Part shown: piece after piece, positions 1 through 7,724 of the stretch | Position numbering within the stretch: position 1 is the first letter of the stretch | Layout: every line of letters begins with the position of its first letter | Origin: a virus | DNA length: 36,974 nucleotides | Direction: 5' to 3' (one strand) | IMG/VR virus record: IMGVR_UViG_3300025704_000788 | Location: 1-36,974 of that record | Translations under genes and position numbers: made by a program | Notes under the pieces: model-generated | The model's input: only the letters and a program-made list of their open reading frames with translations | Told to the model about the DNA's origin: nothing | The model's database searches: none

Positions 1-827
1 TAGCTATCGATATGGAGGAGAGCGGAGAACACTATAAGAAGGATAGACAGATACTTATCGCTTCTCTTCAGTCTACAGGATTCGACGCTGCTCGTCGCTG
101 GGGCTGCGACTTTCTCTGGAGCGTCGAAGCGGATGTCCTCGTTCCTCATAACGCTCTATCTGTCTCTCTAGATATGCTACGCTTCGATAGAGGCTACTAC
201 GATGTCGCTTTCGTTACTTACCCTTCGCAGGGAGGAGGAAGCTTCCTAGGCGGCTACGGAAGCTATCGTCATCCGATCGCGGAGGACTATCTACCAGAGG
301 AGAGGACCCTTCCTAGTAAGCTAAAGCTACTACTAGATCGATGCGAGGAGAGGTTAAACGATAAGGATATCGAGCGAGAGTCTATCGAGAAGGAGCAGAA
401 GAGGATGGGAAGGATCCTCGAGTTAATTAAGAAGTGTCCTCCTAGCGGAAACGTCTTCGAGCTTAACGCGAAGAAGTGGCGCCGTAGAGGCTGGCTCGAT
501 AACAGTCATGTCGGAACAGGTCGAGGAGCAGTCATCGAGACGGACTGGACTGGTCTCGGCTGCACTCTAATGAGCAAGACAGCAGCGAATCTAGCGCACT
601 TCGACGGATACGACGGAGGAGGAACGCAAGATCTATATCTTAACTGGCACAAGTGGCATCCAGAAGGACTCCGCTTCTGTTGTATTACGCACACAGTCTG
701 CGATCACGTCGTTAGAGACGACAAGGCAGAAGGAGGACTTACTACTCTAAAGAGCTATCACGAACCAGAGGGAGAGACTAAAGGACATCTCCGCTATAGG
801 AGAGTTCCGTTCCATAAATTTATATGA
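1..827 (+). CDS. Glycosyltransferase-like protein, C-terminal part (continues from 36648 across the ends)
   Basis: The frame is open from base 1 (first full codon at 3). The ATG at 12 is internal: the same sequence at 36849 lies in frame inside a gene starting at 36648. Joined across the ends, the protein is about 338 residues (67 plus 271). Its beginning (MKIATVIVATKSY) looks like the first beta strand of a GT-A fold, and SVEADV (EAD at joined residues 106-108) sits where GT-A enzymes have their DxD metal and nucleotide-sugar motif. I therefore infer a family 2-like glycosyltransferase, without being able to name donor or acceptor. The stop overlaps the next start (ATGA), coupling it to a sugar-nucleotide dehydratase, which fits a role in glycosylating a virion protein or a surface glycan. 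The class is moderately supported; specificity is unknown. Confidence 0.6.
   Translation, partial: AIDMEESGEHYKKDRQILIASLQSTGFDAARRWGCDFLWSVEADVLVPHNALSVSLDMLRFDRGYYDVAFVTYPSQGGGSFLGGYGSYRHPIAEDYLPEERTLPSKLKLLLDRCEERLNDKDIERESIEKEQKRMGRILELIKKCPPSGNVFELNAKKWRRRGWLDNSHVGTGRGAVIETDWTGLGCTLMSKTAANLAHFDGYDGGGTQDLYLNWHKWHPEGLRFCCITHTVCDHVVRDDKAEGGLTTLKSYHEPEGETKGHLRYRRVPFHKFI
12..137. repeat. Terminal direct repeat, left copy (126 bp)
   Basis: Bases 12-137 are identical to 36849-36974. The 11 bases just upstream differ from the corresponding right-end bases at three positions, all third codon positions. Simplest reading: overlapping ends of a circular or circularly permuted genome, with population variants at the left edge. 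Confidence 0.95.
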
Positions 828-1807
828 AGAGACTACTAATAACAGGCAGCGCAGGATTCGTCGGATCTCATACGGCTAAATGGATCCTGGAGAATACAGA
901 ATGGGAAGTCGTCGGACTCGACTCCTTTAGACACATGGGAGACGCAGAGCGGATCTCTGCGGATCCTCGATACTCGATGATCTGTCACGATCTAAACGCT
1001 CCTATCTCGAAGCGAACTGCGGCTCGTATCGGAGATATCGACTACATTATTAACTGCGCGTCGATCTCTCACGTAGACACATCGATCGAGGATCCGATCT
1101 ACGTCTGGGAGTCGAACACTCGACTAATAGGAAACATCCTACAGTATGCTCGAGAGCTTCCTAGTCTAGAGAAGTTTATCCACTGCTCTACGGACGAAGT
1201 CTTCGGATCCGCTTACGGAGATCACTGCCATCACGAGTGGGACGTTATCGCTCCGTCTAATCCTTACGCTGCTTCTAAAGCAGCTCAGGACGCTCTCTGC
1301 TTCGCTTACTGGCGGACATACGGAACTCCGATCGCGATAACGCACTGTATGAATATGATCGGAACGATGCAAGACGCAGAGAAGTATCTTCCTAAGATCG
1401 TCTCTAGAGTTCATAAGGGAGAGATCGTTACGGTCCACGGACAGCCAGATAAAGTAGGATCGAGGATGTATATCGACTGTAGGAATCTAGCGGACGCTTG
1501 GCTCTTTATGCTAGAGGACATCGACTTCGCTTCCTACGGAGAGGATACTCGCATGACTAAGTTTAATATCGCAGGACTCGAGGAGATTACGAATCTAGAA
1601 CTAGCGCAGAAGATCGCGGATCGAATGGGGGAGGAGCTTAGATACGAGTTCGTAGACTTCCACAAGACGAGAGCAGGACACGATCTACGCTATGCTCTAG
1701 ATAGTAGCGAGATATACGCAGCAGGATGGGAGCCTCCTATCGATCTCGATCAGACTTTCGACGATGTTATCGAACACGTCCGAAAGCATGAAGAATGGCA
1801 GGAGTAA
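824..1807 (+). CDS. NAD-dependent sugar-nucleotide 4,6-dehydratase (RmlB-like, extended SDR)
   Basis: An extended short-chain dehydrogenase of 327 residues. The N-terminal Rossmann motif is TGSAGFVGSH (G8, G11, G14). The catalytic Tyr and Lys are in NPYAASK (Y148, K152). The STDEVFG motif (T123, D124, E125) is the Thr-Asp-Glu set typical of dTDP-glucose 4,6-dehydratase; GDP-mannose dehydratases usually have Thr-Ser-Glu. The enzyme would convert a nucleotide-glucose to its 4-keto-6-deoxy form, a precursor of deoxy- and amino-sugars. Its start overlaps the upstream glycosyltransferase stop by 4 nt, so the two are probably translated together to make and transfer an unusual sugar. No rmlA, rmlC or rmlD partner is present, so other steps would depend on the host. 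Family certain, exact substrate inferred. Confidence 0.85.
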   Translation: MKRLLITGSAGFVGSHTAKWILENTEWEVVGLDSFRHMGDAERISADPRYSMICHDLNAPISKRTAARIGDIDYIINCASISHVDTSIEDPIYVWESNTRLIGNILQYARELPSLEKFIHCSTDEVFGSAYGDHCHHEWDVIAPSNPYAASKAAQDALCFAYWRTYGTPIAITHCMNMIGTMQDAEKYLPKIVSRVHKGEIVTVHGQPDKVGSRMYIDCRNLADAWLFMLEDIDFASYGEDTRMTKFNIAGLEEITNLELAQKIADRMGEELRYEFVDFHKTRAGHDLRYALDSSEIYAAGWEPPIDLDQTFDDVIEHVRKHEEWQE

Positions 1808-1828
1808 TTGACAGTAGAGTTATTTTAA

Positions 1829-3670
1829 ATGGGACAAAATCTATTCATAAACTTTGACTCTGAAACGCTGACTAATTCGCGATGCAGAGCAGCTGACGAC
1901 TTACGCAGTAAGAAGTTCTCTCCGTTCGTCGCTGGAGATAGTCTAGTCTTCGACCTGTTTCTAACAGGCACAGAAGGGCTACTTAACATCCAAGACTACC
2001 CAGTAGTCCGAATGGGAGTAGGGAACTTAAACGCTCGTCCAGAATCTGGGACATACGAAGTCGGAGGTTTTTCTTTAGATTATAACCATAGCGCAGCAGA
2101 GCTAGAAGCGACTATCGAATCCGCGACTGGCAATGGTTGCACAGTCGTAGAGCTTGCTCCGTTTGTTTTCAAAGTATCATTCGACGCAGTAGGAGCGCAG
2201 GCAATCCCAGCGATCGACTCGTCCGATCTTACTCCTCGTAGCACAGTAGATAGACAGACTCTACAATTAGGAGACGCTACGACTAATGAGATATGGCTAT
2301 GGCGTCTATACGCTAATCCTGTCGCGTTTACAGATGCATTCACAAACATCGCGGGCGACGGAGTTCGAGGAACTATTCCTCTATCGACAGCAGGAATCTA
2401 TGATCTACTCGGAGACGCTACATCTGTTAAGACATTCTTCGAGATCGAGCTTACGGATTCTGTCGGAGATATTATCACAGTCCTACAGACTCGAATCGAT
2501 TTGACTGGTGAAGTTATCGGCGAAGGATTCGCAGGATATATCCCTAGTTCTACTCCTCTATCTGTCAAAGCCTCTGAATTTCTACAATCGTTTAGTAATA
2601 CTGATGCACTCTCTGATTCTTTACCCACAACCGATGGTCGTTTAACGATCGCTAATAGCAATAGCGTAATAGGTTACGCTCTAACTCTACCAGATAGATC
2701 GTCGGACGGATATATCCTACGTTCGGACATAGGAGGAAATGCAACATGGTCGAAGCCAGCTCCGTCTTTCCCATATACGACATCGATAGAAAATGGAGTC
2801 GCAATAACTGCGGACTTATCTTCTACGACTGGAGCTAGTGGATTTAGCGGAGATCTGCTACTTACTAGCATATATGCAGGATCTAACTTAACGGATTTAG
2901 GAGCGAATACTTTTAGCGGTTCGACAAACTTAACGCAGGCTATTATCACAGCTCCGCAGAATCTATCTGATAACTTGTTTTTAAATTGCAGCTCACTAGC
3001 TAAATTAGAAATACCTTACGGAGTGGAATTTACGGGCAACTCTACTTTTAAGAACTGCACTAGTCTAGCTAGCTTCGACTTCCCAGACAGTATGTATCTA
3101 ACAGGAACTGACTCTTTTAGAGGATGCACTTCTTTAGTTAATATCGGAGCGACGTTCCCATCCCTTATGAATACTATCGGCACATATTCCTTTGCTGAAT
3201 GCACAAGCTTAGAGACTGCCCTGTTCGATGTCGCCGACTTCTATCAAATTAATACTGGAGCGTTCCGAGGATGCACCAGCCTACAGAGATTTAGATCTAA
3301 TGCTATCTACGGGATCGGAGGTTTCGCTTTCGAGGGATGCGCTAGCCTTACTCTTCTAGAGTTCGGAGACTACGACGATGGTCTGGAGGAACTCGGAGAG
3401 TCCTGCTTTAGAAACTGCACATCACTTACGATAATAGATATCCCATCTAGTCCGATCGGAGTTACTCAAACTTTCCAAGCAGCAGTATTTAGAGACTGCA
3501 CAAGTCTAGCGACAATCAATTTATATAATCTAACACCTCCGACTCTAGTCGGATCTAATCACTTCTTAAACGTAGCGGCGACAGAGATCCACGTTCGAGC
3601 TGGAGCTACTGGTTACGGAACGACGTTCGGTGGATTAACTGTAGTCTACGATTTACCAGAGCCCACTTAA
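1829..3670 (+). CDS. Tail fibre / receptor-binding protein with BspA-type leucine-rich repeats
   Basis: The protein has 613 residues. The first 300 or so show no motif I can name and probably attach to the tail. From about residue 340 to 600 there are nine repeats ending in variants of F-x-x-C-T-S-L (FLNCSSL, FKNCTSL, FRGCTSL, FAECTSL, FEGCASL, FRNCTSL, FRDCTSL and so on), the signature of the BspA/Treponema-type LRR_5 family. The C-terminal end with a short beta segment is also typical of that family. Such repeats bind surface proteins or glycans, so a host-recognition role is likely. The gene follows a sugar-modification pair and precedes a sulfotransferase-like gene. TTGACA lies 15 bases before the ATG and there is no Shine-Dalgarno sequence. 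Repeat family clear; adsorption role inferred from context. Confidence 0.75.
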   Translation: MGQNLFINFDSETLTNSRCRAADDLRSKKFSPFVAGDSLVFDLFLTGTEGLLNIQDYPVVRMGVGNLNARPESGTYEVGGFSLDYNHSAAELEATIESATGNGCTVVELAPFVFKVSFDAVGAQAIPAIDSSDLTPRSTVDRQTLQLGDATTNEIWLWRLYANPVAFTDAFTNIAGDGVRGTIPLSTAGIYDLLGDATSVKTFFEIELTDSVGDIITVLQTRIDLTGEVIGEGFAGYIPSSTPLSVKASEFLQSFSNTDALSDSLPTTDGRLTIANSNSVIGYALTLPDRSSDGYILRSDIGGNATWSKPAPSFPYTTSIENGVAITADLSSTTGASGFSGDLLLTSIYAGSNLTDLGANTFSGSTNLTQAIITAPQNLSDNLFLNCSSLAKLEIPYGVEFTGNSTFKNCTSLASFDFPDSMYLTGTDSFRGCTSLVNIGATFPSLMNTIGTYSFAECTSLETALFDVADFYQINTGAFRGCTSLQRFRSNAIYGIGGFAFEGCASLTLLEFGDYDDGLEELGESCFRNCTSLTIIDIPSSPIGVTQTFQAAVFRDCTSLATINLYNLTPPTLVGSNHFLNVAATEIHVRAGATGYGTTFGGLTVVYDLPEPT

Positions 3671-3672
3671 TC

Positions 3673-4212
3673 GTGAAGCGCGGGAATAACTACATCATCT
3701 TCGGAGACAAGCAGATCGCGATGATCGGTAAAAGCGGATCGTCCGCTATCGCTAAAGCTATCTATATTAATGGGAGAGACGATGTCTCGGAGGTAATGCT
3801 TCTCTCTAATGCTCCAGGCTTCCAGCATCGAGTTCCGCAGACGCAGGAAGCTAACTGTCCGATCATACCCGTAAGAGATCCAGTCGAGCGATTTAGATCT
3901 GCCTGCGCACAGGAGGATAGAACAGCAGCGCAGGAGATCAGTAGGATAGAGAGGAATCGTTATAGCTTTCATACTAAACCTACGAGCGCATACCTAGTCG
4001 AAGGAGCTACTCTATATAAGTTCCCAGAGCATATTAAAGAGATAGCGAGAGATCTAGGTCTCGATGAGATCGCTAGAGTAAACGACTCTAATAGTAACAA
4101 CAGCCCGAAGCCTATCTTAACAGACGATGAGATAAAGAGAGTCGAGGAACTTTACGCAGACGATATAAGTCTATATAACTCTATAGAAAACGCAGGACAA
4201 ATTTACTGCTAG
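3673..4212 (+). CDS. Sulfotransferase-like protein
   Basis: The start is GTG, two bases after the fibre stop, giving 179 residues. MIGKSGSSAIAKA (residues 17-29) resembles the 5'-phosphosulfate loop of PAPS-dependent sulfotransferases, and IPVRDPVERFRSA (65-77) matches the 3'-phosphate-binding RDPxxRxxS motif. The C-terminal LTDDEIKRVEELYADDISLY (150-169) resembles the end of sulfotransferase family 2 proteins, where an acidic Tyr-rich helix follows a Leu-Ser/Thr turn. The protein is shorter than typical family members, so it may be minimal or partly degraded. It would transfer sulfate from PAPS to a glycan hydroxyl or a tyrosine. Its place directly after a fibre gene and near sugar genes suggests modification of the virion or host surface. 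Family assignment by motifs only. Confidence 0.6.
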   Translation: MKRGNNYIIFGDKQIAMIGKSGSSAIAKAIYINGRDDVSEVMLLSNAPGFQHRVPQTQEANCPIIPVRDPVERFRSACAQEDRTAAQEISRIERNRYSFHTKPTSAYLVEGATLYKFPEHIKEIARDLGLDEIARVNDSNSNNSPKPILTDDEIKRVEELYADDISLYNSIENAGQIYC

Positions 4213-4220
4213 AACTTACC

Positions 4221-4385
4221 ATGAACGAGCAACTTATCGAACACTTTAAAATCTGGGGGACTCTAGGAGTCGCGCAGATGACAGCCTCTATCTCGAGCGC
4301 GAACGATCTCGCTAGCATCTTCGCTCTTATCTGCGGAGGTCTCGCATCGCTTGCAATCGCTTGGTGGCACATCTTTAAAAAGTAA
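4221..4385 (+). CDS. Small membrane protein, holin candidate
   Basis: A 54-residue ORF (MNEQLIEHFKIWGTLGVAQM...), below the usual length cut-off but tightly packed between its neighbours, 8 bases after the previous stop and 7 bases before the next ATG. It has one hydrophobic segment (about residues 31-51, FALICGGLASLAIAWW) and ends in a short basic tail (FKK). Size, single transmembrane helix and pairing with another small membrane protein match a holin or antiholin pair. No specific family is recognised. Confidence 0.6.
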   Translation: MNEQLIEHFKIWGTLGVAQMTASISSANDLASIFALICGGLASLAIAWWHIFKK

Positions 4386-4392
4386 AAACATT

Positions 4393-4788
4393 ATGACTCC
4401 AGAACTACTAGCAATGCTCGGAGGCGGCGTAAGCGGCTTCGTAATGAAGATGATAGCAGCGCAGGCAGATAGCCAAGCGCGACTCTTCGAACGCATGATC
4501 GCCAGACAGACTGTAGCAGATGATTCTGCAGACAAAGCAGCAGCTCGAGGCGGGATTTATATGCGTCGATTTATTACTGCTGCAGTTATATTCGCTATCG
4601 TCCTCGCTCCGTTCGTGTTCGCTTTTACGGATATCGGAGTAAGCGTTCAGCGCGAGACGTCTGGCATCTTCGGATTCTTTAAAGCAGTAAAATGGGACAC
4701 CATCCAAGGGTTCGTCATCTTGCCAGAGATCCGTCAGACGGCTCTAGCGATCGTCGGCTTTTACTTCGGATCCTCGCAGGTCAAATAG
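4393..4788 (+). CDS. Membrane protein, probable holin
   Basis: I choose the ATG at 4393 rather than an in-frame ATG at 4351, because 4393 follows an A-rich leader (GTAAAAACATT) and does not overlap the previous gene. The product has 131 residues. Hydrophobic stretches are at about 5-22, 59-78 (RRFITAAVIFAIVLAPFVF) and 104-126 (IQGFVILPEIRQTALAIVGF), separated by an amphipathic polar region, so two or three membrane spans are likely. Together with the preceding 54-residue protein it resembles a holin module. The lytic transglycosylase candidate is 4 kb away at 8717, so the lysis genes are not clustered. A membrane location is well supported; the holin function is inference. Confidence 0.55.
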   Translation: MTPELLAMLGGGVSGFVMKMIAAQADSQARLFERMIARQTVADDSADKAAARGGIYMRRFITAAVIFAIVLAPFVFAFTDIGVSVQRETSGIFGFFKAVKWDTIQGFVILPEIRQTALAIVGFYFGSSQVK

Positions 4789-4846
4789 GAGGAGAGAGAG
4801 CTAAAGATCGGCTGCTCTAAACGTCGATCGAAACAGTAAAAAATAT

Positions 4847-5971
4847 ATGACTCCTTCTCAACAGCTCGCCGTAGACGTATATCTAGAAGCAGGATCTTAT
4901 CGCAAGGCTGCTAAAATCTTAGGAAAGAACGAATCGACGATCCGAAATAAGATAAAGCGACTAGAGAAACTAGGGAAGGTTCCTTGGGGATCTCCCGCTC
5001 CTAGCCCGAATCATATAGCAGTTAAGAGTTCGACTGTTCAGTATAACTCGAAAGGAGAAGTCATACAGGAATGGCGTCGTCAGTTTCCTACGATCGAGCT
5101 AATGGAGGACGTAGTAAACGGACTCTGCGAGCAGGCTAAAGGAAGAGCTAAAGTCTCGAAGTCTAAACCGAATAAGAAGACTAGAGACGATATCCTCTTC
5201 GAGATCGATCTCTTCGACGCTCACGTCGGGATGTATGCGGACGAGACGGAGACGCTCGATAGCAATTATAACTGCGATATAGCGGCCGAGAGAATGGTCG
5301 AAGCTACGGAAGCTCTAGCTAGTCGAGCGAATAATCCTAGTAAGTGTGTCCTAGTCTTCGGAGGCGATATGCTCCACGTAGATAATCGGAGCAATCAGAC
5401 TCCTGCGAGCGGACACTCTCTCGACGCGGACGGACGATATCACAGGATAGTTAATTATATTATAGCAGCCTGCACTAGATGCGTCGATATCGCTGCGAGG
5501 ATAGCACCAGAAGTCGAGATAGTCGTCCTAGAGGGTAACCACTCCGCGCACTCCGAGCTATGGCTAGGACACGTCCTTAAAGCTTACTATTCTAACTGCG
5601 ATAACGTAGAGATAAAAACTACTCCTAATCCTCGTAAGCATTTAATCTGGGGCGACAATTTGTTATTATGGGCTCACGGCGACAAGATAGCTGCTCCTAA
5701 ATGGTCTATGATAATCGCAGCGGAGTTCGCTCGAGAGTGGGGCGTTACGAAGTATCGACATCTAAAGTGCGGACACGTTCACCACAAGAAGACGATCGCT
5801 CCCGTCATCGTAGACGAGCAGAGCGGACTAGTCGTCGAATACTTAGAAGCTCTCTGCGCTACGGACGCTTGGCACGCTGGAGCAGGATTCGTAGGATCTC
5901 AAAAAGGCGCGAGCGCATTCGAGTATAGTAAGACGGAAGGACTCCTAACTCGTCACTTTAAAACTGTATGA
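4847..5971 (+). CDS. HTH plus calcineurin-like metallophosphoesterase
   Basis: A 374-residue protein with two parts. Residues 5-45 form a helix-turn-helix (SYRKAAKILGKNESTIRNKI). Residues 115-320 hold the metallophosphoesterase metal motifs in order: D124-A-H126, G173-D174, G230-N231-H232, H277-G-D and G309-H310-x-H312. This arrangement is the Mre11/SbcD-like fold that hydrolyses phosphodiester or phosphomonoester bonds with two metal ions. Linkage to a DNA-binding N-terminus suggests a nucleic-acid substrate, for example nuclease processing during replication or host DNA breakdown. The stop overlaps the dNMP kinase start by 4 nt, supporting a nucleotide-recycling or DNA-metabolism operon. 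Enzyme class is strong; substrate is inferred. Confidence 0.85.
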   Translation: MTPSQQLAVDVYLEAGSYRKAAKILGKNESTIRNKIKRLEKLGKVPWGSPAPSPNHIAVKSSTVQYNSKGEVIQEWRRQFPTIELMEDVVNGLCEQAKGRAKVSKSKPNKKTRDDILFEIDLFDAHVGMYADETETLDSNYNCDIAAERMVEATEALASRANNPSKCVLVFGGDMLHVDNRSNQTPASGHSLDADGRYHRIVNYIIAACTRCVDIAARIAPEVEIVVLEGNHSAHSELWLGHVLKAYYSNCDNVEIKTTPNPRKHLIWGDNLLLWAHGDKIAAPKWSMIIAAEFAREWGVTKYRHLKCGHVHHKKTIAPVIVDEQSGLVVEYLEALCATDAWHAGAGFVGSQKGASAFEYSKTEGLLTRHFKTV

Positions 5972-6501
5972 AGCTAATCGCATTAACGGGTCCGAAACAA
6001 GTCGGGAAGTCTACAGTAGCTAGAGCTATACAGGACTCTCCAGGCCTAGACATTCAGATTCTATCCTTCGCGGATCCGATGCGAGCAATGCTAAAGGCTA
6101 TAGGAGTAGATAACTCGAGCTTAGTAGATCAGACAAAGAAGGAGTCGCCTATCGAAGGCATAGGAAAGAGCGCGAGATATCTGATGCAGACTCTCGGAAC
6201 GGAATGGGGTCGAGACATGATCGACAAAAACATCTGGCTCTGGGCAATGAAAAGACGGATCGAAGTCGCAGAGGAACAGGGAGCAGAGGTCGTAGTAATT
6301 GACGACTGCAGATTCGACAATGAGGCAGACTGGATAATAAACGAAGGAGGAATCGTCGTGCTACTTTCAAGGGATGGCTTTAAATATGGCAGCGACAATC
6401 ACGCGAGCGAACAGGCTATCGACTTTCTGAAAATAACTATCTGCTGCGATGCAGAAGACGAGAACTCAGCCGCATCTAGGATCTTAAATTATGGATCATG
6501 A
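5968..6501 (+). CDS. Deoxynucleoside monophosphate kinase
   Basis: A 177-residue P-loop kinase. The Walker A motif is GPKQVGKST (residues 8-16). The LMQTLGTEWGRDMI segment and VVIDDCRFDNEAD are characteristic of the phage dNMP kinase family (T4 gene 1-like), which phosphorylates dNMPs, including modified ones, to dNDPs before incorporation. Length is slightly below the T4 enzyme but normal for smaller phages. The ATG overlaps the stop of the metallophosphoesterase gene (ATGA), and the next small gene begins 11 bases before this one ends, so the three are one operon. It would feed the replication genes further downstream. Confidence 0.85.
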   Translation: MKLIALTGPKQVGKSTVARAIQDSPGLDIQILSFADPMRAMLKAIGVDNSSLVDQTKKESPIEGIGKSARYLMQTLGTEWGRDMIDKNIWLWAMKRRIEVAEEQGAEVVVIDDCRFDNEADWIINEGGIVVLLSRDGFKYGSDNHASEQAIDFLKITICCDAEDENSAASRILNYGS

Positions 6502-6778
6502 TTTCGAGCATGATCTAAATATATCGAGAGCAACGGAGGAAGCTCTCGAGCAGGCTAAAGCTACACTCGGAGAGTTCTTTACTCACTTCGCTATAGTCGT
6601 TCAATACGACGACGGCTCTGTCTTACATGACTCAGATAACATGCTAGTAGAGAAAGCTCTCTATCTAGAAGCACTCGATATGATTAAAGAGGAGAAGCGA
6701 TCCGAGTCTGTAGACTACGAGCTAGAGTGGGACGACGAAGATGACGACGAGAATTACTTAGTAGAAGACGAAGACTAG
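6491..6778 (+). CDS. Acidic hypothetical protein
   Basis: A 95-residue protein that starts within the end of the dNMP kinase gene (11-base overlap), so it is probably translationally coupled. It is very acidic: the last 20 or so residues are almost all Asp and Glu (WDDEDDDENYLVEDED). The middle (FFTHFAIVVQYDDGSVLH) looks like a small alpha-beta fold. Strongly acidic small phage proteins are sometimes DNA mimics that block DNA-binding host enzymes, but no family is recognised and that function is not shown here. Confidence 0.7.
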   Translation: MDHDFEHDLNISRATEEALEQAKATLGEFFTHFAIVVQYDDGSVLHDSDNMLVEKALYLEALDMIKEEKRSESVDYELEWDDEDDDENYLVEDED

Positions 6779-6845
6779 TAGAGCGTAACAGCTCTCGAAG
6801 CAGGATAGATACTAAGCTAGGACGTATGCCCTAAAAAAAATAACC

Positions 6846-6904
6846 TTGCCTATATGTGAGCGTCATGGTATGCTGTAATTGAAAGTCGAGGAATCTCTTC
6901 GACT
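6846..6904 (+). promoter_or_regulatory. Sigma70-like promoter followed by a small hairpin
   Basis: TTGCCT (6846-6851), a 17-base spacer and TATGCT (6869-6874) form a reasonable vegetative promoter in the non-coding gap 6779-6924. Just downstream, AGTCGA (6884-6889) can pair with TCGACT (6899-6904), and the leader then runs through an A-rich stretch to the ATG at 6925. It would drive the block of small genes starting at 6925. By-eye assignment. Confidence 0.45.
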
Positions 6905-6924
6905 CAAACACGAAAAACACGACC

Positions 6925-7164
6925 ATGATAACGAACAGGAAAGCGATAAAGAAACTAGCGATCGAGATCGCTAACGAATATGATCTAGGCGAAGAGAAGA
7001 CTAGAGTCAGCAAGGACTTCTTAGAGCAAGTAGAGAAGATCACCTATATAGTTACGCGGCAACTCGTCCGAGGTAACAGCGGAAAAGCGATGACGCTTAC
7101 TTCTACTAACTGGGGGGACAAGATAATAGAGAACGCGAAGCGAGTCTCCGACTCGGAAGCATAG
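6925..7164 (+). CDS. Small basic protein, possible histone-fold DNA-binding protein
   Basis: A 79-residue protein. Its pattern, helix (residues 3-18, NRKAIKKLAIEIANEY), loop with R27-V28-S29, long helix (30-50), loop with GKAMTLT (53-59) and a last helix (61-73), resembles a single histone fold. Archaeal histones also carry RVS at the start of the long helix and an RKT/KT-x-x motif in the second loop. The long helix here seems shorter than in archaeal histones. If correct it would bind or compact phage DNA, or act as a transcription factor. It lies first after a probable promoter. The resemblance is by eye; other small HTH folds are possible. Confidence 0.55.
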   Translation: MITNRKAIKKLAIEIANEYDLGEEKTRVSKDFLEQVEKITYIVTRQLVRGNSGKAMTLTSTNWGDKIIENAKRVSDSEA

Positions 7165-7177
7165 ACAATACGACACT

Positions 7178-7603
7178 ATGAATATCTCTGATAATAAAAA
7201 TGACAGGAACTGTTGCGCGGTCCACGCGCTAGAACACGCGGGCGGCTTTAACTTCGATGAAGCACAAGCGATCTTCGCCGCTCTCGGACGTAAGCTTAAT
7301 AGGGGTACACCTATTCCGATAATAGAGAGAGCGTTAAAGCTAACTCTATCGACGAAGAGGACTAACGAGTTCCTCGGACGAACAGTAAGAAGCGTCATCG
7401 CCGATCTTCCGACGAGCGGAATATTTATACTACACGTTCGAGGACACATCTTTACTTATAAGGACGGAGTCGTCGAAGACTGGGTAGAGAGCGATAGTCG
7501 TCGGAGGATAGTAGACGCTTGGTATATCTCCGCGAAGAAGAATAACGCGAAGATAGGAAAGACGATAGCTCGAGGACGGAAGATCCTCTCCTCCTCTAGC
7601 TAG
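7178..7603 (+). CDS. Papain-like cysteine-protease-fold phage protein (uncharacterised)
   Basis: A 141-residue protein. The N-terminus NDRNCCAVHALEHAGGFNFD has a Cys at the start of a helix (C12 or C13), followed after 75 or so residues by HVRGHIFTYKDGVVEDW with H90 and D101. Cys-His-Asp in this order and spacing matches the minimal papain or C39-like fold. Small phage proteins of the form NC...AL...GR...GH...dGvv.D...RRrv..aW recur in many phage genomes as hypotheticals, as I recall. The target is unknown: it could be a protease, an amidase or an inactive fold. The leader AATACGACACT before the ATG has the recurrent box of the accessory genes. Fold moderately supported, role unknown. Confidence 0.6.
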   Translation: MNISDNKNDRNCCAVHALEHAGGFNFDEAQAIFAALGRKLNRGTPIPIIERALKLTLSTKRTNEFLGRTVRSVIADLPTSGIFILHVRGHIFTYKDGVVEDWVESDSRRRIVDAWYISAKKNNAKIGKTIARGRKILSSSS

Positions 7604-7634
7604 GACTAGCTATTAGAAGAAAATGAGAAGAATA

Positions 7635-7690
7635 TGAGAAAGGCCTTGACGAGGGTTGGATCGATCTCCTCAGTCCTCAACATCGAAGCG
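7635..7690 (+). promoter_or_regulatory. Repeated promoter-like element, copy A
   Basis: TGAGAAAGGCCTTGACGAGG (7635-7654) recurs with small changes at 16455 and 22132. TTGAC begins at 7646. ATCGAAGCG begins 36 bases later at 7682 and also recurs. The ATG of the next gene is 79 bases after TTGAC. No good -10 hexamer is seen. Likely promoter of the 7725 gene. See copies B and C. Confidence 0.65.
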
Positions 7691-7724
7691 ATCCTCGCGA
7701 CGATGCTAAACCTAAATAATACGA

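Noticed and set aside
4351-4392. Upstream in-frame start for the 131-residue membrane protein
   Set aside because: It would overlap the 54-residue gene, while the ATG at 4393 follows an A-rich leader like those of other genes.
5701-5928. Arg-rich + strand frame inside the metallophosphoesterase
   Set aside because: It lies fully inside conserved metal-binding sequence of the enzyme in another frame.
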